Source: Clostridiales bacterium (GTDB lineage Bacteria; Bacillota; Clostridia; Oscillospirales; Oscillospiraceae). Taken from it: DNA of 8,331 nucleotides. The DNA lies in contig JAJBTD010000098.1 in NCBI GenBank assembly GCA_020861055.1, positions 1 through 8,331 on the forward strand, read 5' to 3'. Positions 1 to 6,164 of this stretch are shown piece after piece. The notes under the pieces were generated by a model. The model ran no database searches. It saw only the letters and a program-made list of their open reading frames with translations, and was not told the DNA's origin. Both the position numbers and the translations under genes were made by a program. Positions within the stretch are counted from its first letter, which is position 1. The number at the start of each line of letters is the position of its first letter.

Positions 1-11
1 GAGGAAGAAAG

Positions 12-596
12 ATGAACTGGAGCGCACCGTTTTTTGTCAACAGCATACTGCTCGGCGTGGGCCTGGCCATGGACGCCTTTTCTGTGTCTATGGCCAACGG
101 CCTGAACGAGCCGCACATGGGGAAAGGGAAAATGCTTGGCATTGCCGGTGTATTTGCCTTTTTCCAGGCGCTGATGCCCATGATCGGCTGGATCTGCGTC
201 CACACCGTCGTCCAGTATTTTACCGCATTTGAGGCGTTCATCCCCTGGATCGCCCTGATTTTGCTCGCCTTTATCGGCGGCAAGATGCTGCTGGACGGTA
301 TACACAGCAAGGGCGACACGGAGCATGAGGTGAAGCTGGGCTTTGGCGCGCTGATCGTCCAGGGCATTGCCACCTCTATCGACGCTCTTTCCGTGGGCTT
401 TACCATCGCAGAGTACAACTGGCTGATGGCCCTTGTGGCGGCGCTCATTATCGCCGCCGTCACCTTCGCCATCTGCATGGTCGGACTGGCGATCGGGGAA
501 AGGTTCGGCACAAGGCTGGCAGGAAAGGCGCAGATTCTGGGCGGCGTCATTTTAATCGCAATTGGCCTTGAAATCTTCATCACAGGTATCATGTAA
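12..596 (+). CDS. mntP: MntP-family manganese efflux pump
   Basis: This 194-residue inner-membrane protein is expected to export Mn2+ and protect against manganese excess. It consists almost wholly of hydrophobic segments (about six). It shows the internal two-fold repeat of the MntP (former DUF204) family: the first half carries GLAMDAFSVS with Asp21 and the second half carries ATSIDALSVGF with Asp124. These acidic residues sit inside membrane helices and match the positions known to matter for transport in the family. Length is normal (185-195 residues), so the gene is complete. A GAGGAAG ribosome site at bases 1-7 lies just upstream of the ATG. It is followed after 15 bp by a calcium-type P-ATPase on the same strand, so the two are very probably cotranscribed. 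Upstream control, where a yybP-ykoY manganese riboswitch is often found for this family, lies outside the window. Family assignment is firm; the substrate is inferred from the family. Confidence 0.93.
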   Translation: MNWSAPFFVNSILLGVGLAMDAFSVSMANGLNEPHMGKGKMLGIAGVFAFFQALMPMIGWICVHTVVQYFTAFEAFIPWIALILLAFIGGKMLLDGIHSKGDTEHEVKLGFGALIVQGIATSIDALSVGFTIAEYNWLMALVAALIIAAVTFAICMVGLAIGERFGTRLAGKAQILGGVILIAIGLEIFITGIM

Positions 597-611
597 GGAG
601 GAACAGAGCTC

Positions 612-3269
612 ATGCGTTACTATTGTGAAGAAAAGAAAAACGTCCTGAACGAATTGCATTCGTGTGAATCGGGCCTTTCCCAGCAGGAAGCTGCGAAACG
701 GCTGGAGCGGGACGGGAAAAACGCCCTGGAGGCCGCCAAGGGAAAATCCTTCATCCGCCGGTTCTTTGAGCAGATGGCCGACCCGATGATTATTATTTTA
801 ATCGTGGCGGCAGTGGTCAGCGGCGTGCTGGCAGTGGTGGAGCACGACAGCTTTGCCGATGTCATTATCATTATCGCCGTGGTCATCGTCAACGCCGTGT
901 TGGGTGTCTACCAGGAAAACAAGGCGGAAAAGGCCATTGAAGCTCTGCAGGAGATGTCTGCTGCCACCTCCAAGGTTCTGAGAGACGGTAAGATACAGAC
1001 CATCCGCAGCGAGGACCTGGTGGTGGGCGACATCATTCTGCTGGAGGCCGGGGACGCGGTGCCTGCCGACGCCCGTATTCTGGTGAGCGCCAGCCTCAAG
1101 GTGGAGGAATCCGCTCTGACCGGCGAGTCGGTGCCGGTGACCAAGTTCATCGACCTCATTCAGTTAAAGAAGGACGAAAAGGACGTTCCCCTGGGCGACC
1201 GGAAGAATATGGTGTACATGGGCGGCACTGTAGTCTACGGAAGAGGCACCGCCGTAGTCACCGCCACAGGCATGGACACTGAGATGGGCAAGATCGCCGG
1301 CGCGCTGGCCCAGGCCGGGGACGACCTGACCCCGCTCCAGATCAAGCTGAATCAGCTCTCCAAGGTGCTGACCTGGCTGGTGCTGGGCATTTGCGTGGTG
1401 GTGTTTGCCGTCCAGCTCATCAAGGCGGGCAGCCTGTCCTTTGATTTGGTGCTGAACTCCTTTATGATCGCCGTCTCCCTGGCAGTCGCCGCTATTCCGG
1501 AGGGCCTGGCAGCGGTAGTCACGGTGGTTCTCTCCATCGGCGTGACCAATATGTCCAAGCGCAACGCTATCATTCGCCGCCTGACCGCCGTGGAGACTCT
1601 GGGCTGCGCCCAGGTGATCTGCTCGGACAAAACCGGCACCCTGACCCAGAACAAGATGACGGTGGTAGATGCCTTTGGCCCGGACGAGCGGCGGACAGCC
1701 ACCGCCATGGCCCTCTGCTCTGACGCCGAGCTGGACGGGGACGGCCAGGTGACCGGAGAGCCCACTGAGGCCGCGCTGGTGGCCTGGGCCAACAGCATCG
1801 GGCTTGCCAAACCGGGGCTGAAAGCGCAGTATGTGCGCTGCGGCGAAGCGCCCTTTGATTCCAACCGGAAGATGATGTCCACCGTCCACAAAACTCAGAA
1901 CGGCGTCATCCAGTTCACCAAGGGCGCAGTGGACATGGTGATCGGAAGATGCACCCACTACCGGAAGGACGGCCAGAGCGTCCCCATGACGGACAGCGAC
2001 CGGGAAGCCATTCTCGCCGCCAACAAGGCCATGGCGGACAAGGCCCTGCGGGTGCTGGCCTGTGCGGAAAGAGTCTGGAGCGACACCCCGCCAGACTATG
2101 AGCCGGATACGCTGGAGCAGCAGCTCTGCTTCGTCGGCCTCTGCGGGATGATCGACCCGGTGCGTCCGGAGGTGAAGAACGCCATTTTGGAGTGCCGTGA
2201 GGCGGGCATCCGACCCATTATGATCACTGGCGACCACATCGACACCGCCGTAGCCATCGCAAAGGAGCTGGAGATCATCGGGGACGGCACCTACGCCGTG
2301 ACCGGCACTCAGCTGGCCAACATGGACGACGAGACCTTCGCCAGAGAATTTCAAAACATCAGCGTCTACGCCCGTGTGCAGCCGGAGCAGAAGACACGCA
2401 TCGTCAACGCCTGGAGAGGCGCCGGGTATGTGACGGCCATGACCGGCGACGGCGTCAACGACGCACCCTCCATCAAGGCCGCTGACATCGGCGTCGGCAT
2501 GGGCATCAACGGCACCGACGTGACGAAAAACGTGGCGGACATGATTTTGGCGGACGACAACTTCGCCACCATCGTCGGCGCCGTGGAGGAAGGCCGGCGT
2601 ATCTACGACAATATCCGTAAGGCCATTCAGTTCCTCCTGGGCTCCAACATGAGCGAGGTTTTGAGCATCTTCATCGCCACGCTGATGGGTTTCACCATTC
2701 TGAAGCCGGTGCACCTGCTCTGGATCAACCTGGTGACAGACTGCTTCCCGGCCCTGGCTATGGGCACGGAAAAGGCGGAGCGGGACATCATGAGGCGCAA
2801 GCCCCGGAACGCGAAGGCCGGCATCTTTGCCGACGGTCTGGGGATTGACGTGGTCTATCAGGGCCTGGTGGTGACGGCGCTGGTGCTGGCTTCCTACTTC
2901 GTCGGCCACTTTATGGAGAGCGGCGTCTGGGCAATCACGGACAGCGCCGACGGCACCACCATGGCCTTTCTGACCATGTCCATGGCGGAGATCTTCCACA
3001 GCCTGAATATGCGCTCCCAGCGGCAGAGCATCTTCCGCCTTGGCTCCCAGAACAAAATGCTCCTCCTCGCCGCCGCCGCCTCGCTGGTTGCCACCACCCT
3101 TGTCTGCGAAGTCCCCGCCCTTGCCGCCGCCTTCGATTTTACCAGCGTGGAGCTTGGAGAGTATCTTGTCGCCATTCTGCTGGGGGGCCTGGTCATCCCC
3201 ATCGTAGAGCTCGTCAAGCTGTTCCAGCGACACTGGGCAGAAGGGACAGATAAGAAGCGTTCCTTATGA
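612..3269 (+). CDS. Calcium-transporting P-type ATPase (P2A/SERCA-like)
   Basis: This 885-residue ATP-driven pump should move Ca2+ (possibly also Mn2+) out of the cytoplasm. In order it shows an N-terminal cation-ATPase domain (about 1-70); the actuator loop with LTGES (169-173); TM4 with PEGL (Glu297); the phosphorylation site CSDKTGTLTQNK with Asp339; the nucleotide-binding FDSNRKMMS and KGA (Lys437) motifs; ITGDH; and the hinge TGDGVNDAP (611-619). TM5 carries Asn679 and Glu682, TM6 carries Asn706, Thr709 and Asp710 (NLVTD), and TM8 carries Glu793. This is the spacing of the SERCA calcium-site residues, so both ion sites appear to be kept. Length is typical for bacterial Ca2+ ATPases. The ribosome site AAGGAGG (595-601) overlaps the stop codon of mntP, which points to a single transcript. 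Calcium specificity follows from the motifs; a role in manganese export is inferred from the neighbour. Confidence 0.95.
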   Translation: MRYYCEEKKNVLNELHSCESGLSQQEAAKRLERDGKNALEAAKGKSFIRRFFEQMADPMIIILIVAAVVSGVLAVVEHDSFADVIIIIAVVIVNAVLGVYQENKAEKAIEALQEMSAATSKVLRDGKIQTIRSEDLVVGDIILLEAGDAVPADARILVSASLKVEESALTGESVPVTKFIDLIQLKKDEKDVPLGDRKNMVYMGGTVVYGRGTAVVTATGMDTEMGKIAGALAQAGDDLTPLQIKLNQLSKVLTWLVLGICVVVFAVQLIKAGSLSFDLVLNSFMIAVSLAVAAIPEGLAAVVTVVLSIGVTNMSKRNAIIRRLTAVETLGCAQVICSDKTGTLTQNKMTVVDAFGPDERRTATAMALCSDAELDGDGQVTGEPTEAALVAWANSIGLAKPGLKAQYVRCGEAPFDSNRKMMSTVHKTQNGVIQFTKGAVDMVIGRCTHYRKDGQSVPMTDSDREAILAANKAMADKALRVLACAERVWSDTPPDYEPDTLEQQLCFVGLCGMIDPVRPEVKNAILECREAGIRPIMITGDHIDTAVAIAKELEIIGDGTYAVTGTQLANMDDETFAREFQNISVYARVQPEQKTRIVNAWRGAGYVTAMTGDGVNDAPSIKAADIGVGMGINGTDVTKNVADMILADDNFATIVGAVEEGRRIYDNIRKAIQFLLGSNMSEVLSIFIATLMGFTILKPVHLLWINLVTDCFPALAMGTEKAERDIMRRKPRNAKAGIFADGLGIDVVYQGLVVTALVLASYFVGHFMESGVWAITDSADGTTMAFLTMSMAEIFHSLNMRSQRQSIFRLGSQNKMLLLAAAASLVATTLVCEVPALAAAFDFTSVELGEYLVAILLGGLVIPIVELVKLFQRHWAEGTDKKRSL

Positions 3270-3405
3270 TTATGACCCATAGGTTATATGACAGTCGGAG
3301 CATCCCTGGGCCGCTGTGCGGCTCAGGGATGTACTGCGTATGGTCGCTGCCATGGTTTTCCCAGCCCAGGCGCTCCGGAGAGCAGATGTTTTGAAAGAAG
3401 GTCAT
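3214..3405 (-). pseudogene. Probable broken start of a class I SAM-dependent methyltransferase
   Basis: A minus-strand frame starts at ATG 3405-3403, one base after the stop codon of the hydrolase, with a strong GAGGAGGG ribosome site inside the last codons of that gene. This is the layout of a real translationally coupled second gene. The frame gives only 63 residues and runs into the 3' end of the ATPase gene in antisense. Its start, MTFFQNICSPERLG, resembles from memory the N-terminus of a clostridial class I methyltransferase family (pattern FF.NI..P..LGGK.M...MN.GH..L..WG). Skipping one T near 3365 gives GGKTMAATIRSTSLSR in the next frame, which continues that pattern until a stop at 3272-3270. 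No SAM-binding glycine motif follows. I read this as a frameshifted, 3'-deleted remnant. A short functional peptide or pure chance remain possible. Confidence 0.4.
3301..3331. terminator. Perfect 13-bp hairpin between convergent genes, possible terminator
   Basis: CATCCCTG pairs with CAGGGATG, followed inward by one G-T pair and GCCG/CGGC, closing on a 5-base loop CTGTG. The stem is uninterrupted. It starts 31 bases after the stop of the Ca2+ ATPase, in the space where the plus-strand cation operon meets the minus-strand hydrolase unit. Neither strand has a T-run directly after the stem, so it is not a textbook intrinsic terminator. It could still stall polymerase from both sides or protect the 3' end of the mRNA. 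It also overlaps the broken methyltransferase-like frame. Confidence 0.45.
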
Positions 3406-3406
3406 T

Positions 3407-4351
3407 TTAACCCTCCTCGTATTCAGTCCACCCTACGATTGTCCTCTCCGCATCCTCAATAGCGGCAAGGCATTCCTTTTGATACTTCCCGAAGCTTCGA
3501 TACATCAGCCCGACAAGGGGAAGCAGGCGGTACAGGCGCTTTTCCCGCGCTCTGTTCGGCATCATTCCTGTCAGATGACTCACATTTTCATAAATGACGG
3601 CCTTCACATCTTTTGCATATCCTTTCTCCGTCAGGTACGCCTCGATCTTCCTGACGGAGTACGCAGACGGCCATGCCTCATCCCTGTCGCCTGCAATCAA
3701 CAGGATTCTCGCGTCGCTCTTTTCCAACGGGAGAAAGGCCTGCCGCTCCCGCGCTTTGTCCTGATAAGCGTTATAGTAGGAAATCCACATCCCCATGACC
3801 GGATACCTCGCGTGGGATGTTTTTTGATATCTGGCCGCCTTTCCATTGGAAAGCTCCGCCGAAACGAATGGCACGTCTACTCCCCGAAAGGCTGCGACGC
3901 TATGCCCCGTCATGTGTTTCTGGGATCGGTCTGTTCCCTCAAACGGGACGTGTGTTGGAGACACCAGGATCACATTTTCAATGCCGCCAATATATATCGC
4001 AGCCAGCGCAGCAAAAATGGAGCCTATAGACATCCCATAAGTGCTGATATGGGCGTACCCTCTGTCAGCAAGACAGCGCACAGCGGATTCGACCATCTCA
4101 AGCGGTATGCGGTCAGGCGAATCGGGAAGCCCCGCTGCGCCGAAGAGCGATACCGCCAGCCCTGTTATCCCGTAATCTGCGAATCGCTCCGCTATTTTGA
4201 TTCCGGGCAACAGACTCTTTTCACCGCCCATAATCACGATGACCGCTTTATCACTCAACTGGTCAGGTACGACTAAGTGACCTGTAAATCCATGCTCCTG
4301 GTAAGTGAAATGCTCATATCTCATCTGTTGGCTCCCGTCGCATGGGTTCAT
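3407..4351 (-). CDS. Alpha/beta hydrolase, BAAT/acyl-CoA thioester hydrolase C-terminal-like
   Basis: This predicted cytoplasmic serine hydrolase has 314 residues and an alpha/beta fold. The nucleophile elbow GMSIG (106-110) gives Ser108. The acid is likely Asp224 in AGDRDEAWPS and the base is His259 in NVSHLTG, so the catalytic triad is complete and in the right order. The GDRDEAWPS stretch resembles the C-terminal domain of bile-acid-CoA:amino-acid N-acyltransferase and acyl-CoA thioesterase (BAAT_C), a group that also covers many bacterial dienelactone-hydrolase-like enzymes. There is no signal peptide. The start is supported by AAGGGAGA about 8 bases upstream and by a near-consensus promoter. 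Its last codons carry the ribosome site of a broken methyltransferase-like frame, so it once headed an operon. By eye it is less GC-rich than the flanking operons, which may indicate separate acquisition. The natural substrate cannot be told from sequence. Confidence 0.82.
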   Translation of the reverse strand: MNPCDGSQQMRYEHFTYQEHGFTGHLVVPDQLSDKAVIVIMGGEKSLLPGIKIAERFADYGITGLAVSLFGAAGLPDSPDRIPLEMVESAVRCLADRGYAHISTYGMSIGSIFAALAAIYIGGIENVILVSPTHVPFEGTDRSQKHMTGHSVAAFRGVDVPFVSAELSNGKAARYQKTSHARYPVMGMWISYYNAYQDKARERQAFLPLEKSDARILLIAGDRDEAWPSAYSVRKIEAYLTEKGYAKDVKAVIYENVSHLTGMMPNRAREKRLYRLLPLVGLMYRSFGKYQKECLAAIEDAERTIVGWTEYEEG

Positions 4352-4390
4352 GCTCGTCTCTCCCTTATATGGTTAGCTAAGGCTAATCTG

Positions 4391-4419
4391 ATTTTATCAG
4401 GCATCAGCAGGGAAGTCAA
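4391..4419 (-). promoter_or_regulatory. Sigma-70-type promoter of the hydrolase gene
   Basis: Read on the minus strand, TTGACT (4419-4414) is separated by exactly 17 bases from TAAAAT (4396-4391). Each box differs from consensus at one position. Transcription would begin near 4384, giving a leader of about 33 bases before the ATG at 4351. The expected start region holds a perfect palindrome TTAGCTAA (4373-4380), which sits inside a wider TTAGC/GCTAA inverted repeat (4373-4386). That position suits an operator, but no regulator can be named. Confidence 0.75.
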
Positions 4420-4467
4420 CACAGAATATAAATTGTTGAGTTTCTCCTGTGGGAGTGCGGTTTCCGG

Positions 4468-4513
4468 AAAAAACGGCACGGCGATCACAGTTGCACTGTG
4501 ATGAGCTGTGCCG
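4468..4513 (-). terminator. Intrinsic terminator reading leftward, with no obvious upstream gene
   Basis: On the minus strand a two-part stem is followed directly by six T residues (plus-strand A-run at 4468-4473). The outer stem pairs CGGCAC (4474-4479) with GTGCCG (4508-4513); the inner stem pairs ATCACAG (4484-4490) with CTGTGAT (4496-4502) around the loop TTGCA. The plus strand has no T-run after the stem, so the signal points left only. It lies about 50 bases upstream of the hydrolase promoter. No minus-strand gene feeds into it: the next 165 bases are noncoding and beyond that is the sense strand of the sigma gene. Confidence 0.7.
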
Positions 4514-4593
4514 GGCGATAAATACGGGTGATAACGGATGGCGAGAATGATACGGCATCCTTCTGCAACGGAGCCCGTCAACCCATGCGCACC

Positions 4594-4643
4594 GAAAATT
4601 TTCCCGGCAGGCGTCCCCAAACCCCTGCCGGGCGACATATAAT
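4594..4643 (+). promoter_or_regulatory. Dyad-containing promoter region of the sigma/anti-sigma operon
   Basis: A perfect TATAAT (4638-4643) lies 35 bases before the TTG start of the sigma gene and is the best -10 box. The -35 position (4615-4620) reads CCCCAA, unlike the housekeeping consensus, so recognition may need an activator or the operon's own sigma factor. The -35 zone is the spacer of a perfect inverted repeat, CCCGGCAGG (4603-4611) and CCTGCCGGG (4624-4632). Just upstream, GAAAATTTTC (4594-4603) is a palindromic AT-rich block at the location of an UP element. Because the dyad lies upstream of the expected transcription start, it is more likely a protein-binding site than an RNA hairpin. 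The assignment is inferred from layout alone. Confidence 0.5.
4610..4620 (+). repeat. Copy 1 of the GGCGTCCCCAA motif (sigma promoter)
   Basis: This 11-base sequence recurs exactly at 5180-5190. Here it overlaps the inner end of the left arm and the spacer of the CCCGGCAGG/CCTGCCGGG dyad and occupies the -35 position. After both copies comes a CCGGG element and then ACA.AT, so the similarity extends beyond the 11 identical bases. Confidence 0.55.
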
Positions 4644-4678
4644 GAATAAGAGAGCATGAACGGAGGGAGGCAACGGCA

Positions 4679-5176
4679 TTGGCTGAGACGGAGCTTCAGG
4701 ACGACCTGATCTCAGCCCTCTACCACGAGATGTTTCCCATGCTGCTCGCCTACGCCCGCAGCGCGCTGGGAGAGGGCGGTATTGCGGAGGAGGCGGTGCA
4801 GGAGACCTTCTGCGTCGCCTGCAGGCGGGAGCGGGAACTGGCTAACAGCCCGAACCCCAGAGGCTGGCTGGTGAACACCCTGAAAAACGTGATACGCCAG
4901 CTTCGGCGTACCCAGGAGAGGGAGGCGGCGCTGCTGGCCGAGCTGACGGCACATGAGGATGGAGAGCCGATCTCTCCCCAGAGCGGGTCAAATCCCGACC
5001 TGCTCTATGGCGATTTGCGGCGGGACCGGGACTATCTGCTGCTGAAACGGCTGGCGCTGGACCAGTACACCATGGCGGAGCTGGCGGCAGAGCTGGGTAT
5101 CTCGGTGGAGGCCTGCAAAAAGCGGGTCCAACGGGCCAGGAAACGCCTGCAAAGGCGGTTGAAACAGAATTTGTGA
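4679..5176 (+). CDS. ECF-like RNA polymerase sigma factor
   Basis: This 165-residue sigma-70-family protein should direct RNA polymerase to a small set of promoters in response to an envelope or environmental signal. Region 2 spans about 11-78: LLAYARSALG, then the acidic AEEAVQETF, then PRGWLVNTLKNVIRQLRR, the usual -10 recognition end. Region 4 spans about 118-162 with the helix-turn-helix MAELAAELGISVEACKKRVQRARKRL. A charged linker of about 35 residues joins them and no region 1 or 3 is present, as in ECF factors. The start is TTG: GGAGGGAGG (4662-4670) lies 8 bases upstream, while the first ATG (Met18) would cut into region 2 and has no ribosome site. The stop lies 56 bases before the start of a membrane protein that is the likely regulator. 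The ECF subgroup and regulon cannot be given. Confidence 0.9.
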   Translation: MAETELQDDLISALYHEMFPMLLAYARSALGEGGIAEEAVQETFCVACRRERELANSPNPRGWLVNTLKNVIRQLRRTQEREAALLAELTAHEDGEPISPQSGSNPDLLYGDLRRDRDYLLLKRLALDQYTMAELAAELGISVEACKKRVQRARKRLQRRLKQNL

Positions 5177-5179
5177 GCG

Positions 5180-5190
5180 GGCGTCCCCAA
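5180..5190 (+). repeat. Copy 2 of the GGCGTCCCCAA motif (sigma/regulator junction)
   Basis: This is an exact copy of 4610-4620, placed 3 bases after the sigma stop codon and 42 bases before the ATG of the next gene. It again falls in an inverted repeat: GGGCG (5179-5183), spacer TCCCCAAG, CGCCC (5192-5196). In RNA this would form a small hairpin with the motif in the loop. In DNA it could be a second binding site. There is no good -10 box following it. Confidence 0.5.
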
Positions 5191-5232
5191 GCGCCCTTTC
5201 CGGGACAGATACGGGAAGAGGAGGGATTCAAA

Positions 5233-6150
5233 ATGTCTTATGCAAAAACATTCAGCGGGAGGGGCTTCCCCGACCTGGAGGCGATGACGACCGAAGAATT
5301 AAGGGAGCTGCTCCGGCGGGACTCTCTGCTGCCGGAGGACGAGTCCTCCGACACGGAGACCGTTCTGTACGCCATGGAGCTGCTGTCACAGCGGGAAACG
5401 GAGCCTGTGGACGTGGAGCGGGCCTGGAAGTCGTTTAACGAACAGTATCGCCCCCATGCTGAGGATGTGGGGACAGACAGCGCAGCGCAGAGCGCCGCCC
5501 CACAGTCCCGGAGACGTCCTCTCCGGCGGCTGTTAAAGTCGGCGGCTGTCCTGGCGGCTGCCGTCGCCCTGCTGGTCGTAGGGACGATCTCCGCCGCCGC
5601 AGTCGGTTACAACCCGGCAGAACGGCTGTCCCTGTGGCTGGAATCCCTGTCCGGGGAGGCGTGGACAGACGACCTGGTCACCGCCCGGTGGTCGGACGGC
5701 GCCTTCTATTTTGAGTGCGCAGACGTAGTCAACCCGGATTGGGTCGGGACAAAGAAAAAGCTGGAGCTTCGTGGCTTCGGAGCGTTCGACGACCTGCTCC
5801 CCACCTGGATGCCGGCGGGCGCAGAGGAAGCGACCTCCATGAGTACGATGTGCGACCTTTATCACTACAGAAAGATTTGTTATGAACTGCCGGACGGGGC
5901 GAAATTTTCCGTCCAAATGATCGTGTTTGCAAACAGCCAGTATATCTCCCAGTTTACCGCCGACTGGGACGGCTCCGACGTGGAGCTGTACGACAGCGAC
6001 GGAAAGACGGTCTACCTGATCCCCAATGGGGACAGCATGACGGGCATCTGCGTGGACGACTATATGGAGACGATCATCAAGGGCGCGCTGACGGCGGACG
6101 AGATCAGGGAGATGTTCGATTCCATCCAGTGGAGCAATATCTACTGGTGA
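5233..6150 (+). CDS. Single-pass membrane protein with DUF4367-like C-terminus, probable anti-sigma regulator
   Basis: This 305-residue protein probably holds the upstream sigma factor inactive at the membrane until a signal arrives. Residues 1-95 are cytoplasmic and helical (MTTEELRELLRRD, then AWKSFNEQY), followed by a basic stop RRRPLRRLLK. One membrane helix occupies about 101-124. An extracytoplasmic domain (about 130-305) contains LPTWMPAG, a Tyr-rich strand region, VYLIPNG and the end GALTADEIREMFDSIQ, which resembles DUF4367 domains found in clostridial sigma regulators. I see no zinc-binding HxxxCxxC motif, so it is not a classical ZAS anti-sigma factor. ATG 5233 is preferred because AGGAGGG precedes it at normal spacing; the frame also opens at GTG 5173, overlapping the sigma stop, but no ribosome site serves it. 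The gene ends 14 bases before the convergent transporter gene. The role is inferred from pairing and topology. Confidence 0.8.
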   Translation: MSYAKTFSGRGFPDLEAMTTEELRELLRRDSLLPEDESSDTETVLYAMELLSQRETEPVDVERAWKSFNEQYRPHAEDVGTDSAAQSAAPQSRRRPLRRLLKSAAVLAAAVALLVVGTISAAAVGYNPAERLSLWLESLSGEAWTDDLVTARWSDGAFYFECADVVNPDWVGTKKKLELRGFGAFDDLLPTWMPAGAEEATSMSTMCDLYHYRKICYELPDGAKFSVQMIVFANSQYISQFTADWDGSDVELYDSDGKTVYLIPNGDSMTGICVDDYMETIIKGALTADEIREMFDSIQWSNIYW

Positions 6151-6164
6151 GAACCGCCATACGA

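Noticed and set aside
1164..3233. A 689-codon open frame on the minus strand, antisense to the Ca2+ ATPase
   Set aside because: It is a shadow of the GC-rich codon pattern of the ATPase: composition is His/Gly/Asp-rich low complexity, there is no recognisable domain, and the sense strand carries every P-type ATPase motif.
3479..4276. A 265-codon plus-strand frame opposite the hydrolase
   Set aside because: The hydrolase strand has a full catalytic triad, a ribosome site and a promoter; the opposite frame shows no family features.
4397..4657. Minus-strand frames of 86 and 96 codons in the spacer before the sigma gene
   Set aside because: They run through the terminator hairpin, the hydrolase promoter and the sigma promoter dyad and have no ribosome site or family likeness.
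5173..5232. A 20-residue N-terminal extension of the anti-sigma-like protein from GTG, overlapping the sigma stop
   Set aside because: No ribosome site precedes the GTG, whereas AGGAGGG stands at normal distance from ATG 5233; the extension also covers the repeated GGCGTCCCCAA element, which looks noncoding.
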